DNA of 64,000 bases from Rhynchopus sp. YZ270_cl-10 (GCA_964035575.1 OZ037884.1:496001-560000); one strand, 5' to 3'; counted from the stretch's first letter, positions 10,052-20,418 are shown. The notes: a model not told the origin generated them from the sequence alone. Translations and numbers: made by a program.

Positions 10052-11623
10052 ATGGACATATGCGTGAAGGGTTTCGCAGGTGTGAAGTATGTGGTCGAGG
10101 TGGGTGTGGGTGATACGACTGCGGACATACGGCGGAAGGTGGCGACTGCAGCAGCATTAAGCGAAGACAGCTTTGACATGAGCTTCGGAGGGAAGGTGAT
10201 GGCCGAAGGAGACTACACAACGCAACTGAGCGCTGGGGACACAATTGTGCTGAAGGGAACTGCAAAATACCTGGCCATTGCAGCTCTCCGTGACTTGGGC
10301 GAGACAAGGCTGACTGCAGACAGGTTCAAATATCTGAGAGATCCGAAGCTGATTCATTTGTTTCTGCAGGCGGAAGTCACTACTGTGGTCCGGCATAGAA
10401 TCTTGGTAGCTGATGCGCACGTTAAGGAACTTGATCTCAGTGCTGTGTCGGCTGTGGTCAGAATATGCGACGATGCTCTCTTGCAGTGCACCGCACTGAC
10501 CACAATTAATTTGTCTGGGTGGACCAGTCTCACGCAGGTTGGGAACGGCTTTCTCAGCAGATGTACCGCCTTGAGAACAGTTGACTTGTCTGGATGGAGC
10601 AGCATCAGGGTGATCGGTGGGTACTTCCTCTCCGACTGCAGCGCTCTTCGCACGATTGATCTATCTGGGTTGGCCAGTGTCGAGGAGATTGGGAAGAATT
10701 TCCTCTCCAACTGCACCGCGTTGACAACGCTTGATCTCTCTGCGTGGACCAGTCTCACGCAGGTTGGGGACAGATTTCTCTACAACTGCAGGGGATTGCG
10801 AACAATAGACTTGTCTGGGTGGAGCAGCCTCAGGGTGGTTGGCAGCTGCTTCCTCGCCAACTGCAGCGAAGTTACCACAGTTGATTTATCTGGGTTGACC
10901 AGTGTCCAGGAGATTAGGGAGGGTTTCCTCGTGAATTGTTCCTCATTAACAAGAGTGGACATGTCTGGGATGTCCAATGTGACACGCATTGGGTCAAACT
11001 TCATCGGCGGTTGCCACAAGTTGAGAACACTCGACTTGCCTGCGTGGGGCAGAGTAACCCTGATGCATCGTACCTTCCTCACCAACTGCTCCGCATTGAG
11101 TAAAGTTAAGATGTCTGGGTGGAGCAGCGTCACAAATCTTGGTGAGGAGTTCCTCTTCAACCGGATCACAAGAAACCTGTGTCGGAAGGATATCCTGCAT
11201 GTTGGGCATGGCTGCAACGCACTAACACAACTGGACATGTCTGGGTGGAGCGGCTTGGACAGGGTGAGAGATGATTTCCTGTTCAACTGCAACGCATTAA
11301 CACAAGTGGATATATCTGGGTGGAGCAACGTCCTCGGTGTTGGGGACAATTTTCTCTCAAACTGCAGCGCATTAACACAAGTGGATATGTCTGGGTGGAG
11401 CAGCGTCATCAGGGTTGGGTACAATTTTCTCTCAAACTGCACCTCGTTGCGAACACTTGACTTGTCTGGGTGGAGCAGTGTCGCAGCCCCCCTTGGACGG
11501 CACTTCCTTCGACAATGCTGCTTACGCGAAATCAGCGTCAATGGCACCGGATCGAACAAGCTTGTGTCGGCGCGCGTAAAGAAGTGTAACCTCTCAGAGA
11601 AGTGCCAATGCACGTGCATGTGA
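10052..11623 (+). CDS. ubiquitin-like plus BspA-type leucine-rich-repeat protein
   Basis: A 523-residue protein. Residues 1-72 read as a ubiquitin-like fold (beta start MDICVKGF, then DIRRKVA helix, then AGDTIVLKG as the last strand). A linker of about 80 residues leads to at least 13 BspA-type leucine-rich repeats (about 154-490) of roughly 23 residues, each with the core LDLSGWSSL..VG..FLSNCSAL. The last 35 residues are Cys/Lys-rich and end in CQCTCM. BspA-like repeats form solenoids used for binding; they are common on protist and bacterial surface proteins. I see no signal peptide or membrane anchor, so with the ubiquitin-like head this one looks intracellular. One repeat (near 11161-11212) carries an in-frame extra segment of about 17 residues. 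The gene just downstream at 16548 has a similar N-terminal domain. The ligand is unknown. Confidence 0.88.
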   Translation: MDICVKGFAGVKYVVEVGVGDTTADIRRKVATAAALSEDSFDMSFGGKVMAEGDYTTQLSAGDTIVLKGTAKYLAIAALRDLGETRLTADRFKYLRDPKLIHLFLQAEVTTVVRHRILVADAHVKELDLSAVSAVVRICDDALLQCTALTTINLSGWTSLTQVGNGFLSRCTALRTVDLSGWSSIRVIGGYFLSDCSALRTIDLSGLASVEEIGKNFLSNCTALTTLDLSAWTSLTQVGDRFLYNCRGLRTIDLSGWSSLRVVGSCFLANCSEVTTVDLSGLTSVQEIREGFLVNCSSLTRVDMSGMSNVTRIGSNFIGGCHKLRTLDLPAWGRVTLMHRTFLTNCSALSKVKMSGWSSVTNLGEEFLFNRITRNLCRKDILHVGHGCNALTQLDMSGWSGLDRVRDDFLFNCNALTQVDISGWSNVLGVGDNFLSNCSALTQVDMSGWSSVIRVGYNFLSNCTSLRTLDLSGWSSVAAPLGRHFLRQCCLREISVNGTGSNKLVSARVKKCNLSEKCQCTCM

Positions 11624-13069
11624 GACACATGCAGTCAAACCAGTATTTTTCCACATTCCTATTGTTTTTTAGTCACCCCCCACCTCGGAGGACGGAGTAC
11701 CTGAAGGCACAGTGCTCGCACCGCTGCTCTTCAACCTCGTCATGGACGTGGACATGAGGTGGGGGTGGTGGTTCTCATTATTTTATTCTTTACATTTTTC
11801 ATTTCTTTGATGTGTGACCAGTGTTTTACAGGAAACAAGGTGAATAGAGGACAATCAAGGGGTCTGTGCGTGTGTTGGAGTTAGATCACAAAGCAGGTCT
11901 TTTCAGTATTAACGAAAAGATGCAAAGCTTAGATCTGGCGAGATTCTTGTGCATTACACTGTTCACAGTGCATCAATGCTCCTGATGTTGTGGGGTGTTT
12001 TTAACCCAAAATAATCAACATTTGCAAGCCACTCGGTTTCCTTATTGCATTTTCCCCTCTTTTCAGCCTGGTGCGGGGCCATGGTGTGCTTTGCTGCGCA
12101 TGTGACCGGGTGTCTCGCCTGCCACCAATTGCATTTACTTGACGTAGTTTGTTTGTGTGTGTGTGAAGGGCATGCGACCCTCCCGACGCGCAAGATCTTT
12201 CTCCCCACCCATTTAACATACAATTGTCTGAGTTTCCCACTCCTCCCCCCTAGTGCATACCCAAGGGAATCTCCCCGTTCCGTGCACCGCTTAGTGGTGT
12301 CCTAATGTCACTTTTGACCGTACTTTTCTTTTCCTCAATCCTCACCCCATTGCCTTTGCTTGCACAGCCACCACGACTGCGCACCAAGCCTTTTTTGCAC
12401 CTTCTGTTCGCAGCAGGGTAGTTGTCCCGTTTTTTCCCCTCTTTTTTTTTGCATTTGTGCATCCTTCCTGCCTCATTGATGCCACAGCAGAGGTGGACAG
12501 GTCTGCACTTCTCCCATGAGGATGAGGAATGCACCTGACCCACTTAAAATCAAACAAAAAGGAATTTCCCTCCCATACCCGAACGAACTTTAAACACAAC
12601 CCGACAAGAAAATCCTTAGAGGTGCACATTGATTTTTGTCTGTGCGGGGGGGAGGAAACCTTCTGGCTGTGGTGTATTCATTGCACGTAGCGGAATCACA
12701 CAAAAGCAGAGGTACGACCTGCAGTGGTGAGGGGTGAGAGGGTGACTCAGCACTCTGCTGTGGTTAGTGATCTGTGTGCGAAGCGTGACTGTTGCCCACA
12801 AGGTGTGTGTGATGAGTGGGTGGGAGGCCTTCTGACCGGCCTAATGCCTCTCTTTGAACCTTCACGCAATATTGTGTGCAAAGGGCTTATGCGTCATGAG
12901 GCTCAAGCCAGCTATACATCCTTGTGTAACCTAGTCAGCTGTGGATGGGGGGTGGGTGGGTGGGTGGGTGGGGGATGAACCGCAACGGAGAGGTACACGC
13001 TGCGTTCCACTCTTTCTTTTGAGCGCGGCATCATATTCGCCAACTTCTCGCGATGGCGGTTCAACATAG
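11624..13069. other. intergenic; RT-motif relic and G-quadruplex-like tract
   Basis: No complete gene seen. It holds an 80-bp reverse-transcriptase motif relic (11677-11765) and a (GGGT)n tract at about 12943-12976 that could fold as a G-quadruplex. The rest is unique-looking, with no convincing open frame. Confidence 0.55.
11677..11765 (+). mobile_element. non-LTR reverse transcriptase fragment between short inverted repeats
   Basis: Bases 11682-11759 encode about 26 residues with GVPEGTVLAPLLFNLVMD, the conserved reverse-transcriptase block (compare GVPQGS..SPLLFNL in LINE-type elements). No other RT block is visible nearby, so this is a very short relic. It is bounded by a perfect 10-bp inverted repeat, CCCCCACCTC and GAGGTGGGGG, which is not expected for an ordinary truncated LINE. 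The motif match is strong; the family cannot be named from so little. Confidence 0.6.
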
Positions 13070-13483
13070 GTGGAGTGGACCACCCTTCCCGCACCGCGAC
13101 GTCTCGGCAGAGGTAGCACACGAAAGCATGTGAGTAATCGTGTTCGTCTTCCACAGGCTGCACCTCCACCGAAGGCGCCGGTACGCCGTTCGCACCTTGA
13201 TGATGAGGCGCTTAGCCGGGCACGGAGAGGGCACCCGGTGACGCCCGATCTGCCACTCCTTCAGGCGATGCCGGGTTGGAGTGCAGTCCTTCACCGTTAC
13301 CCACCCCTGCTCTACGGCCGTATCAGGCGCAAAATTCCTCGACCCTCCACGAGTATCTCCTTGGGGAGGGCCCGCAGCCCTAACCCTGGAGAGAAGCGTG
13401 CATCCATTGGAGGGCGGTCCGGGGGAATGCGTGTCGATAGTGCCACCCCCCTGCAATATTGGGGAACCATGGAATGGCCTTAA
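13070..13483 (+). CDS. candidate exon or ORF of unknown function
   Basis: A GC-rich frame of 138 codons, open from just after a TAG at 13067 to a TAA at 13481. It has balanced, R/P/S-rich composition (for example RRSHLDDEALSRARRG, MRVDSATPLQYW). There is no ATG near its 5' end, but ACATAG at 13064-13069 or CTTCCACAG ending at 13156 could be splice acceptors, so it may be a terminal exon whose upstream partner I did not find. The complementary minus-strand frame (13061-13543) is also open, which weakens the call. No domain recognised. Confidence 0.33.
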   Translation: MEWTTLPAPRRLGRGSTRKHVSNRVRLPQAAPPPKAPVRRSHLDDEALSRARRGHPVTPDLPLLQAMPGWSAVLHRYPPLLYGRIRRKIPRPSTSISLGRARSPNPGEKRASIGGRSGGMRVDSATPLQYWGTMEWP

Positions 13484-13601
13484 ATGCAGGCAAGAAAACT
13501 GTTCCCCCTTGCCCCGTCGCACCACACCCACACCAAACCACACCCACTAGGAATACCTATTCCCTTGTTACCCCCCCCCTCTTATCTTCAACACAAATAC
13601 A

Positions 13602-14830
13602 ATGGCAATGAAGGCATTGGTTATGCTTGGCTGCGCGATGGCAGTTCTTGGAGAGACCCCCAGCCTTGCTGTGCACAAGACCCTTGGCATGACCGACGCT
13701 GTGGAGGGCCGCAACCTGACGGTATACCTTACCCCCCAGTACACCTCTCTCTCATTGTCATCAAGCTTCACGTCACCTCTATCAATGGTTCGGGGAGATA
13801 GCTACAAAAGGTTTTCTTTATATTGTCAACGCTATTGTATTACAACACATATTTTTTTCACGAAATGGATGTAGGACTGCATGGTTGGGGTGTCCTACAG
13901 CCGGTCATTGAGAGGGCTTTGTATTTCAACTCTACTTTTTTAAGTTGGCTAAGCAACGTCTTATAAACTTTTTTTTTTTCCTTTTTTTGATTGCAAAAAA
14001 GGATTATAACACCTACGGCAAAGCGGTACCCCTTCTATGTGCTCTTAAGGACACCTATCTCTCATTTCGTGGAAACCGCTGCTACGTCCTACTCCCGCCT
14101 CTACTCGTCAAATAACGAATGGGTGTCATTGGATGTCCAGGGTAATTATGCCTAGGCGAGATAGGTTTGGGTCAGGATTTTTTTTAACCAACCCCACTAC
14201 TTCGCAATATTTTTTTTTGTCATTTTCTCCCAAAAAAACGTTGTTTCATTTACCCTTCATCCCCTTCAAAACAACCTCTCATCTCCCAATCCTTCCTTCT
14301 CTCTTCAGGTGACCGTCCGTATCTACAACCTTGGGGAGGCGGCTGCTTTCAACGTTGAGCTTGATGACAGCCAGTGGACCAACGCACAGGGCAGCGGGTA
14401 CAAGGCGTCGTGGGAGAAGATTGAGGCTGGCGCGACTGAGATCACCACCTACACCGTGGTCCCTGAGAAGGCGGGAGACCTGCTTGGAGTTGAGCCCGCA
14501 AAGGTGACCTTCAAGACCGCTGAGGGATCGGACTCCGTGCGTGCGGCGTTCTCGAACAACGTGTACGACACAACTGCTGCCCTTGGCATGCCCATCCTCA
14601 CCCAGGGTGAGTTCGACAAGAAGGCCTCCCGCCGTGTGAAGGAGTGGCTCACATTCCTCCTCCTCCTCTTCGTGCCCCTCGGTATCCCCTTCTTCTTCTA
14701 CCACCAGTCGAAGAACAGCATTGAGGCCCGTCGTGCCAAGGGAATCCACACCGTTGCCCAGCCCTCCACCGTCAAGAAATCCTCCCCGGTTTCCCCTGCC
14801 AAGAGGAAGTCCTCCCCCGGCCGCAAATAG
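13602..14830 (+). CDS. SSR2: translocon-associated protein subunit beta (TRAP-beta/SSR2), 2 exons
   Basis: Exons 13602-13721 and 14309-14830 join in phase 0 to give 213 residues. Residues 1-23 form a signal peptide (MAMKALVMLGCAMAVLGETP). The lumenal part carries the family hallmark AVEGRNLT followed across the splice by VTVRIYNLGEAAAFNVEL, matching the known AVEGRDLT..YNIYNVGSSAALDVEL of TRAP-beta. A single membrane helix lies at about 152-171 (WLTFLLLLFVPLGIPFFFY), then a short basic K/R/S/P cytosolic tail, longer than in animals. TRAP sits beside the Sec61 channel and helps translocation of some signal sequences and N-glycosylation. The splice junction is supported by family alignment, donor GTATAC and acceptor CTTCAG. 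Confidence 0.93.
13722..14308 (+). other. intron of TRAP-beta gene, with family B repeat
   Basis: 587 bp, starts GTATAC and ends TCTTCAG. A shortened family B copy occupies about 13858-13940. The 3' third is pyrimidine-rich. Confidence 0.88.
13858..13940 (+). repeat. family B dispersed repeat (shortened) inside an intron
   Basis: Matches the CACGAAATGGAT, GGACTGCATGGTTGG and GAGGGCTTTGTATTTCAAC parts of family B; the middle GTACC-AAA-GGTAC piece is missing. Confidence 0.8.
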
Positions 14831-16547
14831 GCCAAAAAAAAAGGGTAATTTTTTTTAAAAATGGTCTAGAACTTTAGCAAAAAAAAAAAAAAAAAGAGGA
14901 AACAAAAGTAAAATAAGGTGGTAGAGGAAAAAGTGGGAGGAAAAAAAAAAAAAAGTGAAAACAAAAATATGGGGGGGTTGGAGAAAGAGTTTGGGGGGTG
15001 AGAGGGGAAGAGGGGGGGAGAGGATGCCCTCTCCACACTCCTGTGCTTCCTCGTGGTGTAAATATTGTGTTTTTTTTTTTTGGAAGAAGCAGAAGAAAAA
15101 AAAAACGATTGTCTGTTTTCTCAAGGGGTGAGTATCTTTTTTTTTTTGTTTGTTTGTTAGGTAATACCACGTACTTTGTGAATTTTTTTGTGTGTGGTTT
15201 ATTTTTTTTTCCTCTATTTTTTGTTATATTTTTTATATTGTCTAAAAAGTTTTTGTTTTTGTTTTGTGTGTTTTTCACTTCACTCACTGAGTTTTTCAAA
15301 AAAAAAAGAAAAAAAAAAACAAAATCGAAAAAAAAAAAAAAAACGCAACAGGATCTGCAACAAAAAAAAGAAACGTGTTTTTTTTTCCACAATGGTTTCA
15401 ATGGTTTTTTAAAAAAAAGTGTATTTCTCTGTAGGACTAAAGAAGCGCCATGCTTTTTTCACTCACATTTTAGAACAGGGAAGTACATTTTCTTTTTTTC
15501 TCTCTTTTTTCTATTTTTATTTTTTAGGGGGGTTTTTTTAAATACCATTGAAACTATCGGGAACAAAGCCATGGTTGCTAGGATGATGAGTAGTGAGGCA
15601 AGGGAACGAAGGCTGTTTTTTTTTTTTCTTTTTCTTCCTTACCCTTTTTTGGAGTATCAGTGTTTGCGTCCCAGAGGCGTTTTGCACTAATTATCTTCAC
15701 TTTTTTTTTTTTTTTTTTTTTTTTTTGATGTGTGCAGGGAAGGCATATTTCATCAGTTTCTCCTTTTTTTGTCATCTTTTTTGGGTATGGTTTTTCTTTT
15801 TGTTCTTTCCCTTTCTAGAGGGGGCAAGAAAAAAAGGAATTAATGGAGGAGGAAAACCATTAGGACGAAGTGGGTGGGGGAGAAAAAAAAAGAGAAAAAA
15901 AAAAAAAAAAAAGAATTGTATGGGGTCATAAGGAGGTTTTTGTATCTCATAGTGAGTTCCCCTCTCTCGTTTTGTTGCGCAAAAAAAAAAAAAAAGGTCT
16001 CCTCCTCCCCCCTGATTTCCCTCCGTCTCCGTCTTCAATGAGTTTTCTCGAACCCCCCCTGAATACCCTCTATTAAGGGAGTGTCTTCGAAATACTTTCT
16101 GCATTTTAATAAACATTTATGGTGTGGCTGAAGGGGCGCTATTTTTGGGGCTATTTTTTGGGGCTATTTTTCTGCTATTTTGGGGGTCGTCAGCCACACC
16201 AATTTACCATACTTTTTGTGTTGACTGTGGTTCATTGATTTGCATTTATCTCTTTGAGGCGAAGTTGGTTCGGGTATCTCATGAGGTTAGGCTGTTGAAG
16301 AATAGAATCACACTGTGTGTCGCAATCATCCGACTCGCCCTTATCTATGATGAACATGACTCATTGAAACCGCACTTTTTTACTGCTTATTATACTACTT
16401 TTGAGAGCAAAACTTTCTTTTTCTATGAGAGCAACATTTCAGGGAATTATTGGATAAGTCAGAGGAGGTGCCTTCCTCTATCAACAACTCCTTTGACAAA
16501 CACCACAGAGACACACTTTCTGCTCTCTCTCCCTCTCTCTTTTCACT
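14831..16547. other. intergenic, extreme poly(A)/poly(T) region
   Basis: 1.7 kb dominated by homopolymer runs; open frames here are artefacts of T-rich or A-rich sequence. The only ordered feature is a family D foldback element (16121-16200). No gene seen. Confidence 0.7.
16121..16200. mobile_element. family D foldback MITE
   Basis: 80 bp with perfect 11-bp inverted ends GGTGTGGCTGA/TCAGCCACACC and three internal GGGGCTATTTT units. A 48-bp relative is at 31628-31675 and related ends occur at 34.07, 46.52 and 63.27 kb. No coding capacity. Confidence 0.8.
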
Positions 16548-19079
16548 ATGGAGGTAATGGTCGAGGTTGCAGGTCGGAGTGCGCTGGACATTGTTGAGTT
16601 CGCTGAGGATGCGAATGTCGGTGCGTTCTATGCTTCTGTTGCGGAGAGGTGCGGGCTTGCGGCAGACAGCTTCTCTGTGTTGTGGAAGGGTGAGACGCTT
16701 GCGGATATGGACACACCTATGAGCTCCGTTGGTGCGCAGGCAGGGGACACATTCATGGTGGATGTCAAGCAAACTTACTCACGCATTCTGCAGAGGAGGG
16801 AGCGCTTCGCCATGGCAATGCGGACGGAGGTACGCAAGAAGCCCCTGTGGTTCACCAAGATCATGGATGAGAGCATCCGCAAGAAGTGGGTCGAGGAGGC
16901 GCTGGAGACCCCCGACTACGAGAGCTACGACGACACGGACCCCACCTTCCTCCCATACGACAGGAACGCAGCGTGCAAGGAGACCTTCTCCGCTCTCGTC
17001 TCCGAAGCGGCACTCATCACTGCAGGCAAACCCCTCATCTCCCCTGAGCCTGACTACATGCGCCACCAAGATGGCATGATCCCGCCCGCCCTCGCCAACA
17101 CCCTGAACAAACTTCTTGCACCCTTCCGCGAGGCAAAAGACTGGCATCCCGGAAGCAATGATCAGGTCCTCGATTTGATCCACCCTTCGCTTTACTGCCT
17201 TGTGAAGGATTCGGAGAAGCCGGCAAAGAAGAGAAGAAAGCATCTCGTGTCGAGCACGCTGGATGGGAGGCCGAGTTCGGAGTATGCGTGGATCCCGACG
17301 GATTTCAAAGTGGGTGCGGATGGGACTGTTGCACCGGAGGGGTACATCAACAACATTCCTGCTGAGGCAACGGAGCTGACGGAGGTTGTGTGCGATGTGC
17401 TGTCACGCTTCTTGCCGCTTCTGTCTGCAGTGCGGAGCATCACCGATACGGATACCTTCTCCGAAAGCGAGCTGAGCGAACAGGACCTAACCGACGCAGA
17501 CAAACAGGAGCTCAACGATGTGCACGAACACCTCGAGGACAAATATATGAAATTATTGTGCCACCCCGGCGTCATCTTCGACAACGGCGATGTGCGCTCT
17601 GTATACCACAAGCAGGCAGCCAAGATAGAGGACGTCGACTGTGCAGCGTTCCGTTCCGTACTGACGAACCCCGCCAACGGTGATCCTACTGAAATCACCC
17701 GCAGAAAAATAATTGAGGTAGCTGGGGGTCTCGACCTGACCGTACCTGGCGGTGACGCTATGGACGAAGACGGGGAGGATAGTTGCCATGACAGTGACGA
17801 CGATGAAGAAGAAGCATCGGATGCGAAGCCAACCTCGACCAAACCTGTACTGACGTGCCCCTTCGAGCTAGCCTTCAAAGGAGATCTGGACGCACTGAAG
17901 CGCTCCCCAGGTGTGCGCAGCGGCACTGTGAACAACCTGCATAAGGACCGTGGCACCTCCCTTCTGTACACTGCAGCGAGGTTTGGCCACATGCCGGTGG
18001 TGCAGTGGTTGGTGCAGAAGTTGTCAGCGTTTGTGAACATCGCAAACAGCGAGGCAGGGGCCGCCTCCACACCTCTGCACGGGGCTGCATATGGCGGGCA
18101 CGCTGCTATTGCCGCACTCCTGATGAAGCACGGTGCAGACAAATCAGCAAAGAACAAACATGGAGACACTCCATTGGACGATGCAGGCAGCCCTGCGTCT
18201 GGGGTGAGCAAGGCTGCGCAGAAGCAGGTCAAGAAGGCGATCAACGATGCGAAGAAACGTAGCATCGCAAAGCCAGACGCATGGGTGGACCTCATCCTCG
18301 AAATCGCAAAGCACAACGCAAAGAAGGGAACCAACACCGCAAAGGAGATTGCACTGAAATTAGTCCCACGAGCCTTAGATTACATTGCCAGCAAATACGG
18401 CGAAACCCCATGGCACCACGTCAGCAGCATCGAAGACGCCATCCAAGCACGCAAACGCCACGAACACTCCGCCCGTCAGAAGGAACTCAAACAACGCCTC
18501 AAACTCGGCAAACAATTCCAGGTCATTGTAAAGGCTACAGACATTGTTCTTACCCCAGATAACCCTGTCTATCCTGGGGGTACCTGGCACCTTGAAGGGA
18601 GCAAGGAGGAACGCATTGTGGCGACTGGGATCTACTATTACGATCAAGACAACGTGACACCGTCGCACCTTTGCTTCCGCAAGTTTGTGGATGAGGATGG
18701 TTTTCAGTACGAACCGGGTGAGCACGACCATATCTACACGGAACACAGAGTCGAACCGTTTGATATGCGACACATCACCTTGGGCGAGGTTTCGACACCG
18801 ACCGGGAGGTGCATCGCATTCCCTAATGACCTGCAGCACACGGACTCACCCTTCCAGCTGGTGGACCACACAAAGCCAGGATACACGAAGATGCTAGTTT
18901 TTTTCGTCGTCAATCCCGACGCAAAGATACCATCCACATCAGACATCCCACGCCAGCAGGGCTCCATGAGCTTGGAGGAAGCTCTCCGCAACCGCCTCGA
19001 GCTGATGGAGGACAGAAAGAGATACATCGACGGGGTGAACAGTGAATGGGAAGAGGAGATCTCATTGCACTATGGATGA
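16548..19079 (+). CDS. ubiquitin-like, ankyrin and DUF4246 (2-oxoglutarate oxygenase-like) protein
   Basis: An 843-residue protein. Residues 1-75 look ubiquitin-like and resemble the head of the 10052 gene (shared pattern DSF....G....AGDT). The middle carries an acidic stretch (about 405-440) and two to three ankyrin repeats (about 470-541; TSLLYTAARFGHMPVVQWLV, STPLHGAAYGGHAAIAALLM). The flanking and C-terminal parts match DUF4246, a family found mainly in fungi. The clearest stretch is residues 676-785: GGTWHLEGSKEERIVATGIYYYD, then GRCIAFPNDLQHTDSPF and GYTKMLVFFVVNP. The H..E and later H are spaced like an Fe(II)/2-oxoglutarate site. In DUF4246 proteins the domain is usually continuous; here ankyrins interrupt it. 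Substrate unknown. No intron. Confidence 0.87.
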   Translation: MEVMVEVAGRSALDIVEFAEDANVGAFYASVAERCGLAADSFSVLWKGETLADMDTPMSSVGAQAGDTFMVDVKQTYSRILQRRERFAMAMRTEVRKKPLWFTKIMDESIRKKWVEEALETPDYESYDDTDPTFLPYDRNAACKETFSALVSEAALITAGKPLISPEPDYMRHQDGMIPPALANTLNKLLAPFREAKDWHPGSNDQVLDLIHPSLYCLVKDSEKPAKKRRKHLVSSTLDGRPSSEYAWIPTDFKVGADGTVAPEGYINNIPAEATELTEVVCDVLSRFLPLLSAVRSITDTDTFSESELSEQDLTDADKQELNDVHEHLEDKYMKLLCHPGVIFDNGDVRSVYHKQAAKIEDVDCAAFRSVLTNPANGDPTEITRRKIIEVAGGLDLTVPGGDAMDEDGEDSCHDSDDDEEEASDAKPTSTKPVLTCPFELAFKGDLDALKRSPGVRSGTVNNLHKDRGTSLLYTAARFGHMPVVQWLVQKLSAFVNIANSEAGAASTPLHGAAYGGHAAIAALLMKHGADKSAKNKHGDTPLDDAGSPASGVSKAAQKQVKKAINDAKKRSIAKPDAWVDLILEIAKHNAKKGTNTAKEIALKLVPRALDYIASKYGETPWHHVSSIEDAIQARKRHEHSARQKELKQRLKLGKQFQVIVKATDIVLTPDNPVYPGGTWHLEGSKEERIVATGIYYYDQDNVTPSHLCFRKFVDEDGFQYEPGEHDHIYTEHRVEPFDMRHITLGEVSTPTGRCIAFPNDLQHTDSPFQLVDHTKPGYTKMLVFFVVNPDAKIPSTSDIPRQQGSMSLEEALRNRLELMEDRKRYIDGVNSEWEEEISLHYG

Positions 19080-19668
19080 GTGTTCCGTCTGTAAAGTATT
19101 TGAGCCCCCTTCGCGTGTCATTTTGACCTGCATTGAGGTCAGTACTGTACCTGAAACAGACAGTTTCCTCCCAGATTCGCTCTTTTCCCTGTTTTTGCAA
19201 CACATTTTCCCAACTTTACCACACTGTACACTTTTTCCTGTCGGAATAGTGTGAAAAAGCGTGAAAAGTTTCGAAAAGTTGCGCTAAAAGAGTGAAAAAG
19301 CCCTTCTCAGCTACAATTTCAATTTTGCCATTTTTACTCATGATACCTCGGATTTTGGTGATATTTATGCAGACACAGAGCCCTCTGAGGAAAGGGAAGC
19401 AGGGTTCGCAGAGAGCAAGGGTTCGCCTGCGTGCAGCAAGGATGAAGAATGGTGGTAATGCCGTGTTGCGGTACATCTTTCAAGTTTTCTTTCTTTTCCC
19501 CTGTTTTTTCAGTCACACAAAATAGGCTAAATAAGACATTCCCACCTCCCCCGAGTATTTCAACATAAAAAAATTTGAACCCCCCATCACAACCACCAAC
19601 ACAACATTTACCCCACACACACCAACCAATTCCACACAGTACCCTCCCCCCCTCCCTCCCCCCCCACT
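19080..19668. other. intergenic
   Basis: No gene. A cluster of GTGAAAAAG-type units lies near 19250-19310. A long C/A-rich pyrimidine leader (about 19567-19668) runs into the next start codon. Confidence 0.6.
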
Positions 19669-20418
19669 ATGCCCACTCTACCATGCCTTGTCTTGCTGCT
19701 TCTGCTCAACAGCTTTGCGGATGAGGTGGCGACACACACCCTCTCTCGTGCCCGCATAGCATATTCCACGGAGCCTGCTCCTGATGCAGATGGGTTTGCA
19801 GGGCATGTCACGACCATGCGGGAACAGGGTGGGTTGGAGTACCGCTGCTTTGTACCTGCCGCCACCTCCTCCACTGCCACGACAGCACCAAACATCACTG
19901 CACTCTCCACCACCGGAAGCACCGAGACCCAGCGCTACCTCTCCGGGCAATGCATGGTCAAGCGTGAGGGCTGGTGGGCCTATGAGTACTGCCACGAACG
20001 CTACCTCAGACAGTATCATCTCGACGAACTCACCATGACCGTGCAAGAGGAGCATTTTTTAGGGTTTCACCGCGGTACCATCCCACAGCAGTATAACGTT
20101 GACACCGCATCGGGTGTACACCTTACCGCAATGTACACAGAGGGGTCTGCCTGCGATATAACCGGTAAACCGCGTGTCTCAGTGATACGGTACCGATGTG
20201 TCGAGGAAATTGCGGATAGGGAGCTTGGTGCGGTGCCGCAGACGATTGCCGCAGCGGTCCCCATAGTGCCTACAGGAACCACGGCAAGCCACGTCACCGT
20301 TGTGGAGACCGATCTCTGTCGTTACGAGGTGACCCTTCATGTACCTCTCCTCTGTGCGTTCACACTGCAACGTTCTGTAGAGGAGCCCCCAACAACTACC
20401 TGTTATGCAACAGGGTAG
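19669..20418 (+). CDS. OS9: OS-9-like ERAD lectin (MRH domain)
   Basis: A 249-residue protein with a signal peptide (PTLPCLVLLLLLNSFADE). Its mannose-6-phosphate-receptor-homology domain runs from about residue 92 to the end. The double-tryptophan signature QCMVKREGWWAYEYC is typical of OS-9/Yos9 and XTP3-B. The sugar-binding set can be read as Q94, R176, E213 and Y219. Six cysteines in MRH spacing include the final CYATG. OS-9 recognises trimmed N-glycans on misfolded ER proteins and hands them to the HRD1 ligase complex. The protein is much shorter than animal OS-9 and stops at the end of MRH. It carries no HDEL-type retention signal, so localisation would depend on partners. The stop overlaps a GTAG that could be a donor, but it is not the GTAT seen elsewhere. 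Confidence 0.85.
   Translation: MPTLPCLVLLLLLNSFADEVATHTLSRARIAYSTEPAPDADGFAGHVTTMREQGGLEYRCFVPAATSSTATTAPNITALSTTGSTETQRYLSGQCMVKREGWWAYEYCHERYLRQYHLDELTMTVQEEHFLGFHRGTIPQQYNVDTASGVHLTAMYTEGSACDITGKPRVSVIRYRCVEEIADRELGAVPQTIAAAVPIVPTGTTASHVTVVETDLCRYEVTLHVPLLCAFTLQRSVEEPPTTTCYATG

Noticed and set aside
14998-15690. 230-codon + strand frame, Phe/Lys-rich
   Set aside because: Composition is explained entirely by T and A runs.
17192-18337. 381-codon minus-strand frame
   Set aside because: Lies opposite the DUF4246 gene, whose sense protein has clear domains; the antisense frame is a by-product of codon bias.
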